64,000 nucleotides of DNA from RPQJ01 sp963731105 (GCA_963731105.1 CAVSUM010000010.1:372001-436000), one strand, 5' to 3'. Numbered from the stretch's first letter, positions 1 to 8,632 are shown. The notes: generated from the sequence alone by a model not told the origin. Program-made: numbers and translations.

Positions 1-270
1 GGCTGCCTCGAAGAACGACTCCTCGTTCTGCGGGCTCACGAACTCGAGCGCCGTGTACTGCACCGGCGCCGGCACATCCGCACGCGCCGACGGTTCGCCC
101 TCCGTCGCCGCGGGCATCGCGGGCGCCGCGGTCGACGCGGCTGGCGACGACACGCCGGCCAGCTGGACTCTCTTCGCGCCCGGCACTGGGCGGTCTGAGT
201 ACTGAGTGACGCCGTTGGCGTCCTTCCAGGTCCACAGTTCGCGCTTCGATTCCTGCGCCTGGACCGCCAT
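1..270 (-). CDS. DUF4124 domain protein, 3' end outside window
   Basis: The visible 90 residues include the DUF4124 signature ELWTWKDANGVTQYSDRPVP, typical of small exported proteins of unknown function found between glnA and ntrB/ntrC in gammaproteobacteria. The first in-frame ATG is at 270, but it lies inside what reads as a signal peptide (LLLGCLLAMAVQAQ). An out-of-frame ATG at 310 would give a complete signal sequence if one indel lies at about 304-310, so the start is probably misplaced by a sequencing error. After the domain comes an Ala/Pro-rich linker. It follows glnA in the same direction, 180 bases downstream, so it is probably co-transcribed and ntrBC may lie just outside the window (inference). 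Confidence 0.72.
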   Translation of the reverse strand, partial: MAVQAQESKRELWTWKDANGVTQYSDRPVPGAKRVQLAGVSSPAASTAAPAMPAATEGEPSARADVPAPVQYTALEFVSPQNEESFFEAA

Positions 271-397
271 GGCGAGCAGGCACCCGAGCAGCAGCGTCGG
301 TGTCTCTCATAGCGCCAGAGCATAGCCCCTGCTTTCCCGGTTAACAAAACGCGGGCCCGGATTCGCGAACCGTGTCATGGGACCGGCGGGAAGGGAC

Positions 398-423
398 GCC
401 GGCCAGCCACGCGGCTGGCCGGC
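398..423 (-). terminator. Strong hairpin between glnA and the DUF4124 gene
   Basis: An 11-bp perfect stem (GCCGGCCAGCC / GGCTGGCCGGC) with a 4-base ACGC loop lies just after the glnA stop. No T-run follows on the minus strand, so it may be a partial terminator or an RNA-processing and stability hairpin that lowers expression of the downstream gene relative to glnA. Confidence 0.5.
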
Positions 424-450
424 TCCCCGGAGGACAGACCCCGCCGATCG

Positions 451-1863
451 TCAGACGCTGTAATAGAGCTCGAACTCCACCGGGTGGGTCGACATGCGCA
501 GCCGGGTGACTTCCTGCATCTTCAGGCCGATGTAGGCATCGATCACGTCGTCGGTGAACACGCCGCCCTCCTTGAGGAAGGCGCGATCCTTGTCGAGCGC
601 GTCGAGCGCCATGTCGAGCGAGTGGCACACGGTCGGGATGTTCTTCGCTTCCTCGGGCTCGAGGTCGTAGAGATCCTTGTCGGCCGGGTCGCCCGGGTGG
701 ATCTTGTTGCGCACGCCGTCGAGGCCGGCCATCAGCATCGCCGCGAAGCACAGGTACGGGTTCGCGGTGGAATCCGGGAAGCGCACCTCGATGCGGCGGC
801 CCTTCGGGTTGATGACGTGCGGGATGCGGATCGACGCCGAGCGGTTGCGCGCGGAGTACGCGAGCATCACCGGCGCCTCGAAACCCGGCACCAGCCGCTT
901 GTAGCTGTTGGTGCTGGCGTTGCAGATCGCGTTCAGCGCCTTGGCGTGCTTGATGATGCCGCCGATGTAGTAGATGGCGATTTCCGAGAGGCCGCCGTAC
1001 TTGTCGCCGGCGAAGATGTTCTTGCCGTCCTTCGCGAGCGACTGGTTGACGTGCATGCCGTTGCCGTTGTCGCCCACCAGCGGCTTCGGCATGAAGGTGG
1101 CCGACTTGCCGTAGCTCGCCGCCACGTTGTGGATGGCGTACTTGAGGATCTGCACTTCGTCGGCCTTCTTCACCAGCGTGTTGGCGGACACGTTGATCTC
1201 GGCCTGGCCGCCGGTCGCGACTTCACTGTGGTGCACTTCGACCTTGAGGCCCATCTCCTCCATCGCGAGGCACATGGCCGTGCGCAGGTCCTGGTAGGCG
1301 TCCACCGGCGGCACCGGGAAGTAGCCGCCCTTGATGCCCGGGCGGTGCCCGAGGTTGCCGCCGTCCATGTTGCTGCCGGTGTTCCACGCGCCCTGCATCG
1401 AGTCGACTTCGTAGAAGCAGCCGTTCATCGAGCTGCCGTGGCGCAGGTTGTCGAAGATGAAGAACTCGTTCTCCGGGCCCCAGACCGACGCGTCGGCGAT
1501 GCCGGTCGACTTGAGATAGGCCTCGGCGCGCTTGGCGAGCGAGCGCGGGTCGCGCTCATAGCCCTGCATGGTCGAGGGCTCGACGATGTCGCAACGCAGG
1601 TTGAGCGTGGTCTCCTCGAAGAACGGGTCGAGGATCGCGGTCGAGGGATCCGGCATCAGGATCATGTCGGACTCCTGGATGCCCTTCCAGCCGGCGATCG
1701 ACGAGCCGTCGAAGCCCTTGCCGTCCTCGAAGAAGGCATCGTCCACGACGCGGGTCGGGACGGTCACGTGCTGTTCCTTGCCCTTGGTGTCCGTGAAGCG
1801 GAGGTCGACGAACTTGACCTCCTGTTCCTTGATGAGCGTCAGAACGTCGGCAGCGGTCGTCAT
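451..1863 (-). CDS. glnA: Glutamine synthetase type I
   Basis: A 470-residue GSI that makes glutamine from glutamate, ammonia and ATP in the cytoplasm. The start ATG at 1863 is preceded by the Shine-Dalgarno AAGGAG. Visible signatures are the N-terminal beta-grasp with FDGSSIAGW near residue 50, GPENEFF near 130, the ATP/glutamate motif NGNGMHVNQSL, and RLVPGFEAPVMLAYSARNRS. The adenylylation tyrosine sits in KDLYDLEPEEAKNIP near residue 400, so control by GlnE adenylylation is expected. The long frame continuing upstream of this start is only the 5' leader. Transcription is probably NtrC/sigma-54 dependent: the sites are annotated separately. Confidence 0.98.
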   Translation of the reverse strand: MTTAADVLTLIKEQEVKFVDLRFTDTKGKEQHVTVPTRVVDDAFFEDGKGFDGSSIAGWKGIQESDMILMPDPSTAILDPFFEETTLNLRCDIVEPSTMQGYERDPRSLAKRAEAYLKSTGIADASVWGPENEFFIFDNLRHGSSMNGCFYEVDSMQGAWNTGSNMDGGNLGHRPGIKGGYFPVPPVDAYQDLRTAMCLAMEEMGLKVEVHHSEVATGGQAEINVSANTLVKKADEVQILKYAIHNVAASYGKSATFMPKPLVGDNGNGMHVNQSLAKDGKNIFAGDKYGGLSEIAIYYIGGIIKHAKALNAICNASTNSYKRLVPGFEAPVMLAYSARNRSASIRIPHVINPKGRRIEVRFPDSTANPYLCFAAMLMAGLDGVRNKIHPGDPADKDLYDLEPEEAKNIPTVCHSLDMALDALDKDRAFLKEGGVFTDDVIDAYIGLKMQEVTRLRMSTHPVEFELYYSV

Positions 1864-1951
1864 GGGAGCTCCTTGGCTGTGCAGCGAATGCGGAGGCCTC
1901 GGGTCGCTCGCCGCGACGGCCCCGGAGGCGGGTGTTTGGGAATCAAAGGAA

Positions 1952-1967
1952 TGCAGCAAGTATGCCA
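1952..1967 (-). promoter_or_regulatory. Sigma-54 (-24/-12) promoter of glnA
   Basis: On the minus strand the sequence TGGCATACTTGCTGCA matches TGGCAC-N5-TTGCW with the invariant GG and GC 10 bp apart and two mismatches. It predicts a transcript start near 1940 and a leader of about 78 bases before the glnA ATG. Confidence 0.7.
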
Positions 1968-2032
1968 GCGCACCGCAATAGCGCAACCCCGTGGAAATGC
2001 AGGGATTGTGAACCGGACGCCAAGCCGATCGG

Positions 2033-2049
2033 CGCGCTAATTTGGTGCG
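2033..2049. promoter_or_regulatory. NtrC-type enhancer site, proximal
   Basis: The 17-mer CGCGCTAATTTGGTGCG is a near-palindrome matching the NtrC consensus TGCACCA-N3-TGGTGCA in its core. Its centre is about 100 bp upstream of the predicted glnA start and 30 bp from the second site. Confidence 0.65.
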
Positions 2050-2062
2050 CAAGCCAGCATCG

Positions 2063-2079
2063 AGCGCCAATTTGGTGCA
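2063..2079. promoter_or_regulatory. NtrC-type enhancer site, distal
   Basis: The 17-mer AGCGCCAATTTGGTGCA is a second copy of the NtrC palindrome with one perfect half-site (TTGGTGCA). It is three helical turns from the proximal site, as in the paired enhancers of E. coli glnAp2. Confidence 0.7.
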
Positions 2080-2248
2080 TTTTCCGGTGCCGACCTCATG
2101 GCGACCGGGGTGCCGATCGGTGAGTACCGTGCTAGATTCACCGAGGGGCGTGGGAATCGGGCACGGCGACGGCCGCAGCGATGCGGCGTCGGCGGCATTC
2201 GGGTTTCGTTACCACTTTCCCGCGCCGGACGCGGGAGGAGTTCCCCAC

Positions 2249-3970
2249 ATGCAGCGTCACGCTGCGCACCTACGCACCCTCGCGCTCTGCGCGGCCCTCG
2301 GCGCAGTCACCACCCTCGCGGCCTGTGGCTCCAAGGAGCCTACGGCTCAGGCGCCGGCACCCGCCGCACCAGCACCCACGCAGGCCGCGCCACCCGCGGC
2401 GCCACCCGACACGACGCCCGTGACCGCGGCCGAAGTGACCGCGACGTGGACGGCAGAAGCGCTCGAAGCACTGCTCGCGCCGATCGCGCTCTACCCCGAT
2501 CCAGTGCTGTCGCAGGTACTGATCGCGGCAACCAATCCCCAGGAAGTGCTCGACGCCGGCAACTGGCTGCTGCAGAACTCGTCGCTCAAGGGCAATGCCC
2601 TCGACGAAGCCGCCGCCAAGATCGGCTTTACGCCGCCGGTGCGCGCGCTGCTGCAGTTCCCCGAGACCGTGGACATGATGTGCCTGGAACTCGAGTGGAC
2701 CACCGAACTCGGCGAGGCGTTCGTCGCCGACCAGGCAGGCGTGCTCGCGGCCGTGCAGCGCCTGCGCAGGCAGGCCATGGACGTCGGCAACCTGCAGAGC
2801 TCGCCGCAGATGAAGGTCGAGACGCAGCAGCAGGAAGGCCAGGAAGTGGTCGTGCTCAGCCCGGCCAAGCCGGAAGTCGTGTACGTGCCGCAGTACGATC
2901 CGGTCGCGGTGTATGCGCCACCGCCCGCCACGACCACGGTTCCGGCCACGACGACGACCACGACCGTCACGGAAGACAAGGGCCATTCGACGGCCTCGCT
3001 GGTGACCACCGGCGTGCTCGCCTTCGGCGCAGGCATCCTCGTCAACGAGCTGTTCGACGACGACGACCACAACAAGCACGACTACTATTACCCGAACTAC
3101 GGCTACGGCGGCATGCCCTATTACCCGCCGTATCCGTACCGGCCGTCGTACGGCGGCGGGTACTACCCGAGCAACGGCTACAACCGGCCGCCGGGCTACA
3201 ACAGCGGCTTCGTGAACACGGGCAACGTCGTCATCAACACCGGCGGCAATCGGCCGAACGGCGGTGGCTACTGGGACCGCTACGACAACAAGCCCGGTGC
3301 CGGCAGCGACCGGCGGCCGAACAAGGCCAGCAGCCCGATCACGGCCGCGAAGCCGAACCGAGGCGAACTCAACGACCTCAACAAGCGCCAGCCGCGCCCG
3401 ATGCCGGCGGACGTCAAGCGCCCGTCGCCCGATGCCACCGCCGCGAACTGGAAGGGCCAGAGCGGCTACGCCGGCGCCAAGGGCCGCGACAAGATGAGCT
3501 CGCAGGAGCGCATCGCGAATGCCCAGCCGGGCTACGCGAAGCCGGCCGCCAGCAAGCCCGGCAGTCGCGACATGCCGAAGGCGCCGCCGAAGGTGCAGGG
3601 CAGCTACGCGGGCGCCAAGCCCGGCAATGCCAGGCCGGCCAGCGCGGGCAAGCCGGTCCCGGCAAGCCGTGACCTGCAGAAACCCAAGCCGGCCACGCGC
3701 GACATGCCGAAGCCGAGCAAGGGCACGGTCGACCGCGGCTACGACAAGCCGGCGGCCAAGCCACAGCAGGTCAATCGCCCGGCCGCCCAGCCGGCGCAGC
3801 GTCCCGCGGCCCAGAAGCCGGCGCCGTCCGGCAATCGCGGTACGGCCGTCGCACCGAGCCGCGGCGGCAAGGCCGACAAGGCCGCCAGCCAGCGCGGCAA
3901 GCAGAGCATGCCGCAGGGTGCCCGCAGCAAGGGCGGCGGCGGCGGCGGCGGCAAGAAGCAGAAGCGCTGA
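2249..3970 (+). CDS. DUF3300 lipoprotein with Tyr/Gly-rich and basic tail
   Basis: A 573-residue predicted lipoprotein. The start is the ATG 8 bases after GGGAGGAG. The signal sequence ends in the lipobox TLAAC. The DUF3300 region covers about residues 60-240 (EALLAPIALYPDPVLSQVL, then PEVVYVPQYDPVAVYAPPP). A Thr-rich stretch, a predicted transmembrane or beta segment, an Asp/His cluster (FDDDDHNKHD) and a Tyr/Pro/Gly-rich segment follow. The last ~230 residues are low-complexity Lys/Pro/Ala with repeats such as GYAGAKGRDK, ending in a poly-Gly KKQKR tail. The molecular function is unknown. It is followed at 20 bases by a DUF2950 gene, a pairing seen in many proteobacteria. Confidence 0.85.
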   Translation: MQRHAAHLRTLALCAALGAVTTLAACGSKEPTAQAPAPAAPAPTQAAPPAAPPDTTPVTAAEVTATWTAEALEALLAPIALYPDPVLSQVLIAATNPQEVLDAGNWLLQNSSLKGNALDEAAAKIGFTPPVRALLQFPETVDMMCLELEWTTELGEAFVADQAGVLAAVQRLRRQAMDVGNLQSSPQMKVETQQQEGQEVVVLSPAKPEVVYVPQYDPVAVYAPPPATTTVPATTTTTTVTEDKGHSTASLVTTGVLAFGAGILVNELFDDDDHNKHDYYYPNYGYGGMPYYPPYPYRPSYGGGYYPSNGYNRPPGYNSGFVNTGNVVINTGGNRPNGGGYWDRYDNKPGAGSDRRPNKASSPITAAKPNRGELNDLNKRQPRPMPADVKRPSPDATAANWKGQSGYAGAKGRDKMSSQERIANAQPGYAKPAASKPGSRDMPKAPPKVQGSYAGAKPGNARPASAGKPVPASRDLQKPKPATRDMPKPSKGTVDRGYDKPAAKPQQVNRPAAQPAQRPAAQKPAPSGNRGTAVAPSRGGKADKAASQRGKQSMPQGARSKGGGGGGGKKQKR

Positions 3971-3989
3971 GCGCATGGAGCACGATCAA

Positions 3990-4976
3990 ATGAAAATGAA
4001 CCAGATACTGCGTGCAGCGCGCCTCGGCATGGCGGCATTGGCATCTGCGCTGCTGCTGGCGAGTTGTGCCAGGCAGCCGGCGCCGCAAGCGACGACGGCA
4101 TCGGGCTTCGATACGCCGGAAGCGGCCGTGACGGCCTTCGTTGCGGCGCTCGAGAAGAACGACGTTGCGCGCCTGCAGGCGCTGCTCGGCCCCGGCAGCG
4201 AGGAACTGCTCGACTCGGGCGACGCCGTGCAGGACGCGGCGGGCCGGGCGGAGTTCCTGGCCGCCTACACGGCGAAGCACGTGCTCACGGACGACGGCGC
4301 GGACCGCAAGGTCCTCGTCATCGGCGAACAGGATTGGCCGATGCCGATCCCGCTGGTGAAGCGCGACGGCAAGTGGGTGTTCGACGGCGAGGCGGGCGTC
4401 GACGAGATGATCTATCGCCGCGTCGGCGCCAACGAACTCGGCGCCATCGCGGTGTCCCGCGGCTTTGTCGACGCGCAGATCGAGTACGCGTCGGAAGGCC
4501 GTGACGACGGCCCGGCCGGCATCTACGCACTCAAGCTCGTCAGCGACGAAGGCCTGCACAACGGCCTGTACTGGCCCACCGCAGAGGACGAGCCACCGAG
4601 CCCGGCCGGCGCGTTCGTCGCGGCGGCGGCCGGTGAAGGCTACCGGCGCGTCGAAGGGCAGCGCGTCCCGTACCACGGCTACTACTACCGCATGCTGTAT
4701 GCCCAGGGCCCGAATGCCAACGGCGGCGCGCGCGACTACTTCAAGGACGGCCTGCTGACCGAGGGCTTCGCGCTGGTCGCATGGCCTGCGGACTACGGTG
4801 CGAGCGGCGTGATGACCTTCATCGTCAACCAGGACGGCGTGGTCTTCCAGAAGGACCTCGGCGAGGACACTGCCACAGCCGTGGATTCGATCCAGGCGTT
4901 CGATCCCGACAGCTCCTGGACCGCGATCGTCCCGGACGAACCGGAGCAGGCGGCAACAAACGCTGGCGCGGGTTGA
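3990..4976 (+). CDS. DUF2950 lipoprotein
   Basis: A 328-residue exported protein. A signal sequence with lipobox LLASC is followed by the DUF2950 pattern: a helical ALEKNDVARLQALLGPGSEELLDSGD segment, GKWVFDGEAGVDEMIYRRVGANE, then PYHGYYYRMLYAQGPNANGG and GFALVAWPADYGASGVMTFIVNQDGVVFQKDLG. I chose the ATG at 3990 because GGAG lies 9 bases upstream. An in-frame ATG at 3975 is possible. The gene is probably co-transcribed with the DUF3300 gene. Its stop codon overlaps the -35 element of the following phasin promoter. Function is unknown: an envelope role is inferred from the lipobox. Confidence 0.87.
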   Translation: MKMNQILRAARLGMAALASALLLASCARQPAPQATTASGFDTPEAAVTAFVAALEKNDVARLQALLGPGSEELLDSGDAVQDAAGRAEFLAAYTAKHVLTDDGADRKVLVIGEQDWPMPIPLVKRDGKWVFDGEAGVDEMIYRRVGANELGAIAVSRGFVDAQIEYASEGRDDGPAGIYALKLVSDEGLHNGLYWPTAEDEPPSPAGAFVAAAAGEGYRRVEGQRVPYHGYYYRMLYAQGPNANGGARDYFKDGLLTEGFALVAWPADYGASGVMTFIVNQDGVVFQKDLGEDTATAVDSIQAFDPDSSWTAIVPDEPEQAATNAGAG

Positions 4977-5000
4977 CCCGCGGCTCCAGCGGCGTATTTT
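4973..5000 (+). promoter_or_regulatory. Sigma-70-type promoter of the first phasin gene
   Basis: TTGACC at 4973-4978 and TATTTT at 4995-5000 are separated by 16 bp. The spacer (CGGCTCC-GC.GCG) and the -10 are nearly the same as in the promoter of the second phasin at 16789-16817, suggesting a shared ancestry or shared control. Confidence 0.6.
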
Positions 5001-5047
5001 GACCGGTAGTAGGCTGCGCACCGCGCGCCGCGACAGGGGTCAAGACG

Positions 5048-5620
5048 ATGAACACCGAACTGAACGAGTTCCTCGAGCAACAGAAGAAAGGCCTGGTGCA
5101 ACTGGCGGCGGACCTGCGCAAGGCGCGCGTCGCCGCGGCCCGCAAAGCGGCGCATGAATCCGCCGCACGCATCAAGTCGCTGAACGTCCGGGTGCGCACG
5201 CTGGCACGCTCAGGCGTCCGGCTCAGCGTCGTATCCCACGGTGCGGTGCAGAGCCTGATCGAGCTGCAGGGGGACATCGTGTCGTCGGCGCTGAACGAGG
5301 CGGCAGAAAAAATCCAGCAGATGGCCTACACCGAGAGCGTGCGCGACCTCGCGCACATGCAGGCCGAGGTGCTGCAGTCGGCGCGGCAACGCATCGTCGA
5401 CGACATTGCGCGTGCCGTCGTGATCCTGAAGGACGCGGCCGGCGACGCCCGCAAGGTCGCAACGGGCACCACCGCGGCCGACGTAGCTGCCGCGAAGCAG
5501 AAGACCGCGCGGCGCAAGGTGAAGCAGGCCACACGCAAGGCGGCGCGGAGCAAGACCAAGACCACCGCCCGCACCAAGCGAACCGTGCGCAAGGTCGCGA
5601 GGCGCGGCGGGAAGCGCTGA
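5048..5620 (+). CDS. Phasin-family protein with histone-like basic tail
   Basis: A 190-residue protein. Residues 1-130 are amphipathic helices with the phasin pattern (LARSGVRLSVVSHGAVQSLIELQGDIVSSALNEA...AEVLQSARQRIVDDIARA). Phasins coat polyhydroxyalkanoate granules. The last ~50 residues are Lys/Arg/Ala/Thr-rich (ARRKVKQATRKAARSKTKT...KVARRGGKR) and resemble the DNA-binding tails of PhaF/PhaM-type phasins, which tie granules to the nucleoid. That role is inferred from composition. It shares its core with the second phasin at 16866. No PHA synthase is in the window. Confidence 0.8.
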   Translation: MNTELNEFLEQQKKGLVQLAADLRKARVAAARKAAHESAARIKSLNVRVRTLARSGVRLSVVSHGAVQSLIELQGDIVSSALNEAAEKIQQMAYTESVRDLAHMQAEVLQSARQRIVDDIARAVVILKDAAGDARKVATGTTAADVAAAKQKTARRKVKQATRKAARSKTKTTARTKRTVRKVARRGGKR

Positions 5621-5650
5621 ACGGCCGCCGCGCCCTGCCGGAGAATGGCC

Positions 5651-7411
5651 ATGACCGCTCCCGCGCCGCAGCGCATGACTCCTTCCGAAGCCCTGGTCGA
5701 GACGCTCGCGGCCAACGGCGTGACCGAGGTGTTCGGCATCGTCGGCTCGGCCTACATGGACGCGCTCGACATCTTTCCGGCGGCGGGCATCCGCTTCATC
5801 CCGGTGGCGCACGAGCAAGGCGCGGCGCACATGGCGGACGGCTATGCGCGCGCCTCCGGCCGCCATGGCGTGTGCATCGCACAGAACGGGCCCGGCATCA
5901 CCAACTTCGTCACCGCGATCGCCGCGGCCTACTGGGCGCACTCGCCGGTGGTGTTCATCACACCTGAAACCGGCTCGATGTCGACGGGCCTCGGCGGCTT
6001 CCAGGAAACCGACCAGCTGCCGATCTTCTCGAAGATCACCAAGTACCAGGGCCACGTCAACAACCCGAAGCGCATGGCCGAGATCGCCGCACGCTGCTTC
6101 GACCGCGCAATGCTCGAGATGGGACCCGCGCAGCTCAACATCCCGCGCGACTATTTCTACGGCGACATCCAGGCGGCGATCTCACCGCCGATGCGTATCG
6201 GCCGCGGGGCCGGTGACACGGTCGCCCTGGACGAAGCCGCGGCTCTGCTTGCCACCGCGAAGTTCCCGGTGATCGTCGCGGGTGGCGGCGTGATCATGTC
6301 GGGCGCCAGCGCCGAGACCGTCTCGCTCGCCGGACTGCTGCACGCGCCCGTGTGCAACAGCTACCTGCACAACGACTCGTTCCCCGCCTCGCACCCGCTG
6401 TGGTGCGGCCCGCTCGGCTACCAGGGATCGAAGGCGGCGATGAAGCTGATCGCGCAGGCCGACGTGGTGCTGGCACTCGGCACGCGCCTCGGACCGTTCG
6501 GCACGCTGCCGCAGTACGGCATGGAATACTGGCCGGCGAACGCGCGGATCATCCAGGTCGACGCCGACCCGCGCATGCTCGGGCTCGTGAAGAGCATCAG
6601 CGTCGGCATCAACGGCGACGCGCGCGCCGCCGCCGCTGCGCTGGTCGAGCGCCTGCAGGGCCGCGAGCTCGCCTGCTCGGCGAACAGGGCGGAGCGCCTG
6701 GCGAAGATCCAGGCGGAAAAGACCGCGTGGGAGAAGGAGCTCACCGAGTGGACGCACGAGCGCGATCCGTTCTCGCTCGAGGTCGCGAAGGACTCGAAAT
6801 ACATGCACCCGCGCCAGATGTTGCGCGAGCTCGAGAAGGCGCTGCCGCCGCACGCCATGGTCGCGACCGACATCGGCAACATCTGCTCGGTGTCGAATTC
6901 CTACCTGCGCTTCGAGCAGCCGCGCTCGATGTTCGCCGCGATGAGCTTCGGCAACTGCGGCTACGCCTTCCCGGTCGCCTGCGGTGCCAAGGTGGCGGCG
7001 CCCGATCGGCCGGCGATCGCCTACGTGGGCGACGGCGCGTGGGGCATCAGCCTCAACGAGCTCCTCACCTGCGCGCGCGAGAAGATCGGCGTGACGGTCG
7101 TGGTTTTCAACAACGGCCAGTGGGGCGCCGAGAAGAAGAACCACGTGGACTTCTATTCGCGCCGCTTCCAGGCCGTGAATCTCACCAGTCCCAGCTGGGC
7201 CGGCGTGGCCCGGGCCTTCGGTTGCGAGGGCATCACGGTGGACAGGCTCGCCGACGTCGGTCCCGCCTTGCAGGCCGCCGTGCGCGCGCAGGCCGACGGC
7301 AAGTGCACCGTGCTCGAGATGATGGTGACGCAGGAACTCGGTGACCCGTTCCGCCGCGACGCGCTGTCGAAGCCGGTGCGGTACCTGGCCAAGTACCGGG
7401 ACTACGTCTGA
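5651..7411 (+). CDS. xsc: Sulfoacetaldehyde acetyltransferase (ThDP enzyme)
   Basis: A 586-residue thiamine-diphosphate enzyme. Xsc converts sulfoacetaldehyde and phosphate to acetyl phosphate and sulfite. The N-terminal domain has the ThDP glutamate in VAHEQGAAHMADGYARASG. The family-specific stretch AAYWAHSPVVFITPETGSMS and KYQGHVNNPKRMAE is close to characterised Xsc proteins. The C-terminal ThDP motif is YVGDGAWGISLNELLTC followed by VVVFNNGQWGAEKKNHVDFY. I chose the ATG at 5651, which has GGAGA at a better distance than the ATG at 5645. No phosphotransacetylase or taurine genes are adjacent, so the pathway context is missing here. A related ThDP enzyme of other specificity cannot be excluded. 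Confidence 0.85.
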   Translation: MTAPAPQRMTPSEALVETLAANGVTEVFGIVGSAYMDALDIFPAAGIRFIPVAHEQGAAHMADGYARASGRHGVCIAQNGPGITNFVTAIAAAYWAHSPVVFITPETGSMSTGLGGFQETDQLPIFSKITKYQGHVNNPKRMAEIAARCFDRAMLEMGPAQLNIPRDYFYGDIQAAISPPMRIGRGAGDTVALDEAAALLATAKFPVIVAGGGVIMSGASAETVSLAGLLHAPVCNSYLHNDSFPASHPLWCGPLGYQGSKAAMKLIAQADVVLALGTRLGPFGTLPQYGMEYWPANARIIQVDADPRMLGLVKSISVGINGDARAAAAALVERLQGRELACSANRAERLAKIQAEKTAWEKELTEWTHERDPFSLEVAKDSKYMHPRQMLRELEKALPPHAMVATDIGNICSVSNSYLRFEQPRSMFAAMSFGNCGYAFPVACGAKVAAPDRPAIAYVGDGAWGISLNELLTCAREKIGVTVVVFNNGQWGAEKKNHVDFYSRRFQAVNLTSPSWAGVARAFGCEGITVDRLADVGPALQAAVRAQADGKCTVLEMMVTQELGDPFRRDALSKPVRYLAKYRDYV

Positions 7412-7434
7412 CCGGACCGCTGGCCCGCGGCACG

Positions 7435-7530
7435 ATGCTCGGGCTGACGCGGTCGCCGCGGTCGACACTGCTGCGGGCGTTGTCGGTCGTGCTGGTCATC
7501 GCCGGCGGCAAGTTGATCCCGGCCAGCTAG
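7435..7530 (+). other. Possible 31-residue single-span membrane peptide
   Basis: A short frame (MLGLTRSPRS then a hydrophobic LLRALSVVLVIAGG segment) lies between xsc and the transpeptidase. It has a positive-inside charge pattern but no clear ribosome binding site. It may be chance. Confidence 0.15.
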
Positions 7531-7582
7531 CAGCTACTATCCGCGCCGGCCGCAGCCGCGGCTCACAGGAATCGTATCCGCC

Positions 7583-8629
7583 ATGCCCAGACTCCACGCT
7601 GTCGCGTTGCTCGCCTGCTGCGCCCTGGCTGCGTTCCCGTCCGACACCACGCTGGCGAAGACACCGCCAAAGCACACCTCGACGTTGGGTGTGGCGGCGA
7701 GCACGCCACCGTCGCAGCTCAAGCCCGGCGAGTTCCTCTGGTTTCCGGAGATCGCCCCCAAGGGGCCGATCGTGATGATCGTGTCGCTGCCGGAGCAGCT
7801 CGCCTACGTGTACCGCAACGGCGTGCTGATCGGCGCTTCGACCGTCTCCACCGGCAAGAAGGGCCACGAGACCCCGACCGGCGTGTTCACCATCCTGCAG
7901 AAGCACGCCGACCACTATTCGAGCATCTACGACAGCGCACCGATGCCCTACATGCAGCGGCTGACGTGGTCGGGCGTGGCGCTGCACGCGGGGCGCCTGC
8001 CGGGCTATCCGGCCTCGCACGGCTGCGTGCGGATGCCGTACGAGTTCTCGCGCCTGTTGTATGCGGAGTCCGCGACCGGGGTGACCGTCGTCGTCTCCGA
8101 CGAGCGGCAGTTCCCGAGCACGGTGGCGCATCCGGGACTGTTCACGCCGGTGGACCTAAAGGGTGCGGTGGCCGCCGAGCCCGGCACCGAGGGCAACTTC
8201 GCCTGGCTGCCGGATGCCGCAACCGAAGGTCCGGTGACCGTGCTGATCACCGGCGAGGACCGCCGCATTCGGGTGTTCCGCAACGGCGTGCAGATCGGCT
8301 GGTCGCTGTATGCGCTGAGGGATCCGGCGCGCCGCCTCTCGTTCCACGTCTTCACGCTGCTCGAAGAGCCGCCGTTCGACGCGAACGTCGCGTTCTCGAG
8401 CCGCAGCGCGGTGCCGCGCTGGATGGCGGTGACCGGCGAGCGTGCCGAGACCACATTCTCGACGGACGAATTGCTGTCCGGGGTGCAGGTGCCTGGCGAG
8501 TTCCTCGCCTCGCTTGCCGGCGTGCTGAGTCCGGGCGCCACCGTGGTGGTGACGCAGCTTGCCGCCTCCGGCGCTACGACCGGCGTGGGCATGACGGTGG
8601 TGACCGCGGATCCGCCGGCGCAGCGCTGA
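7583..8629 (+). CDS. L,D-transpeptidase with a second degenerate YkuD-like half
   Basis: A 348-residue exported protein with a signal peptide ending near residue 25. The first YkuD domain (about 61-172) has the catalytic pattern HAGRLPGYPASHGCVRMP with Cys148, His146 and Arg150, so it can cross-link or anchor through meso-diaminopimelate in peptidoglycan. A second region (about 216-330) begins GPVTVLITGEDRRIRVFRNG and repeats the beta-strand pattern of the first domain (GPIVMIVSLPEQLAYVYRNG) but has no HGC motif. This looks like an internal duplication whose second copy lost catalysis. It is convergent with the metal-transport operon, with 3 bases between the stop codons. Confidence 0.88.
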   Translation: MPRLHAVALLACCALAAFPSDTTLAKTPPKHTSTLGVAASTPPSQLKPGEFLWFPEIAPKGPIVMIVSLPEQLAYVYRNGVLIGASTVSTGKKGHETPTGVFTILQKHADHYSSIYDSAPMPYMQRLTWSGVALHAGRLPGYPASHGCVRMPYEFSRLLYAESATGVTVVVSDERQFPSTVAHPGLFTPVDLKGAVAAEPGTEGNFAWLPDAATEGPVTVLITGEDRRIRVFRNGVQIGWSLYALRDPARRLSFHVFTLLEEPPFDANVAFSSRSAVPRWMAVTGERAETTFSTDELLSGVQVPGEFLASLAGVLSPGATVVVTQLAASGATTGVGMTVVTADPPAQR

Positions 8630-8632
8630 GCG

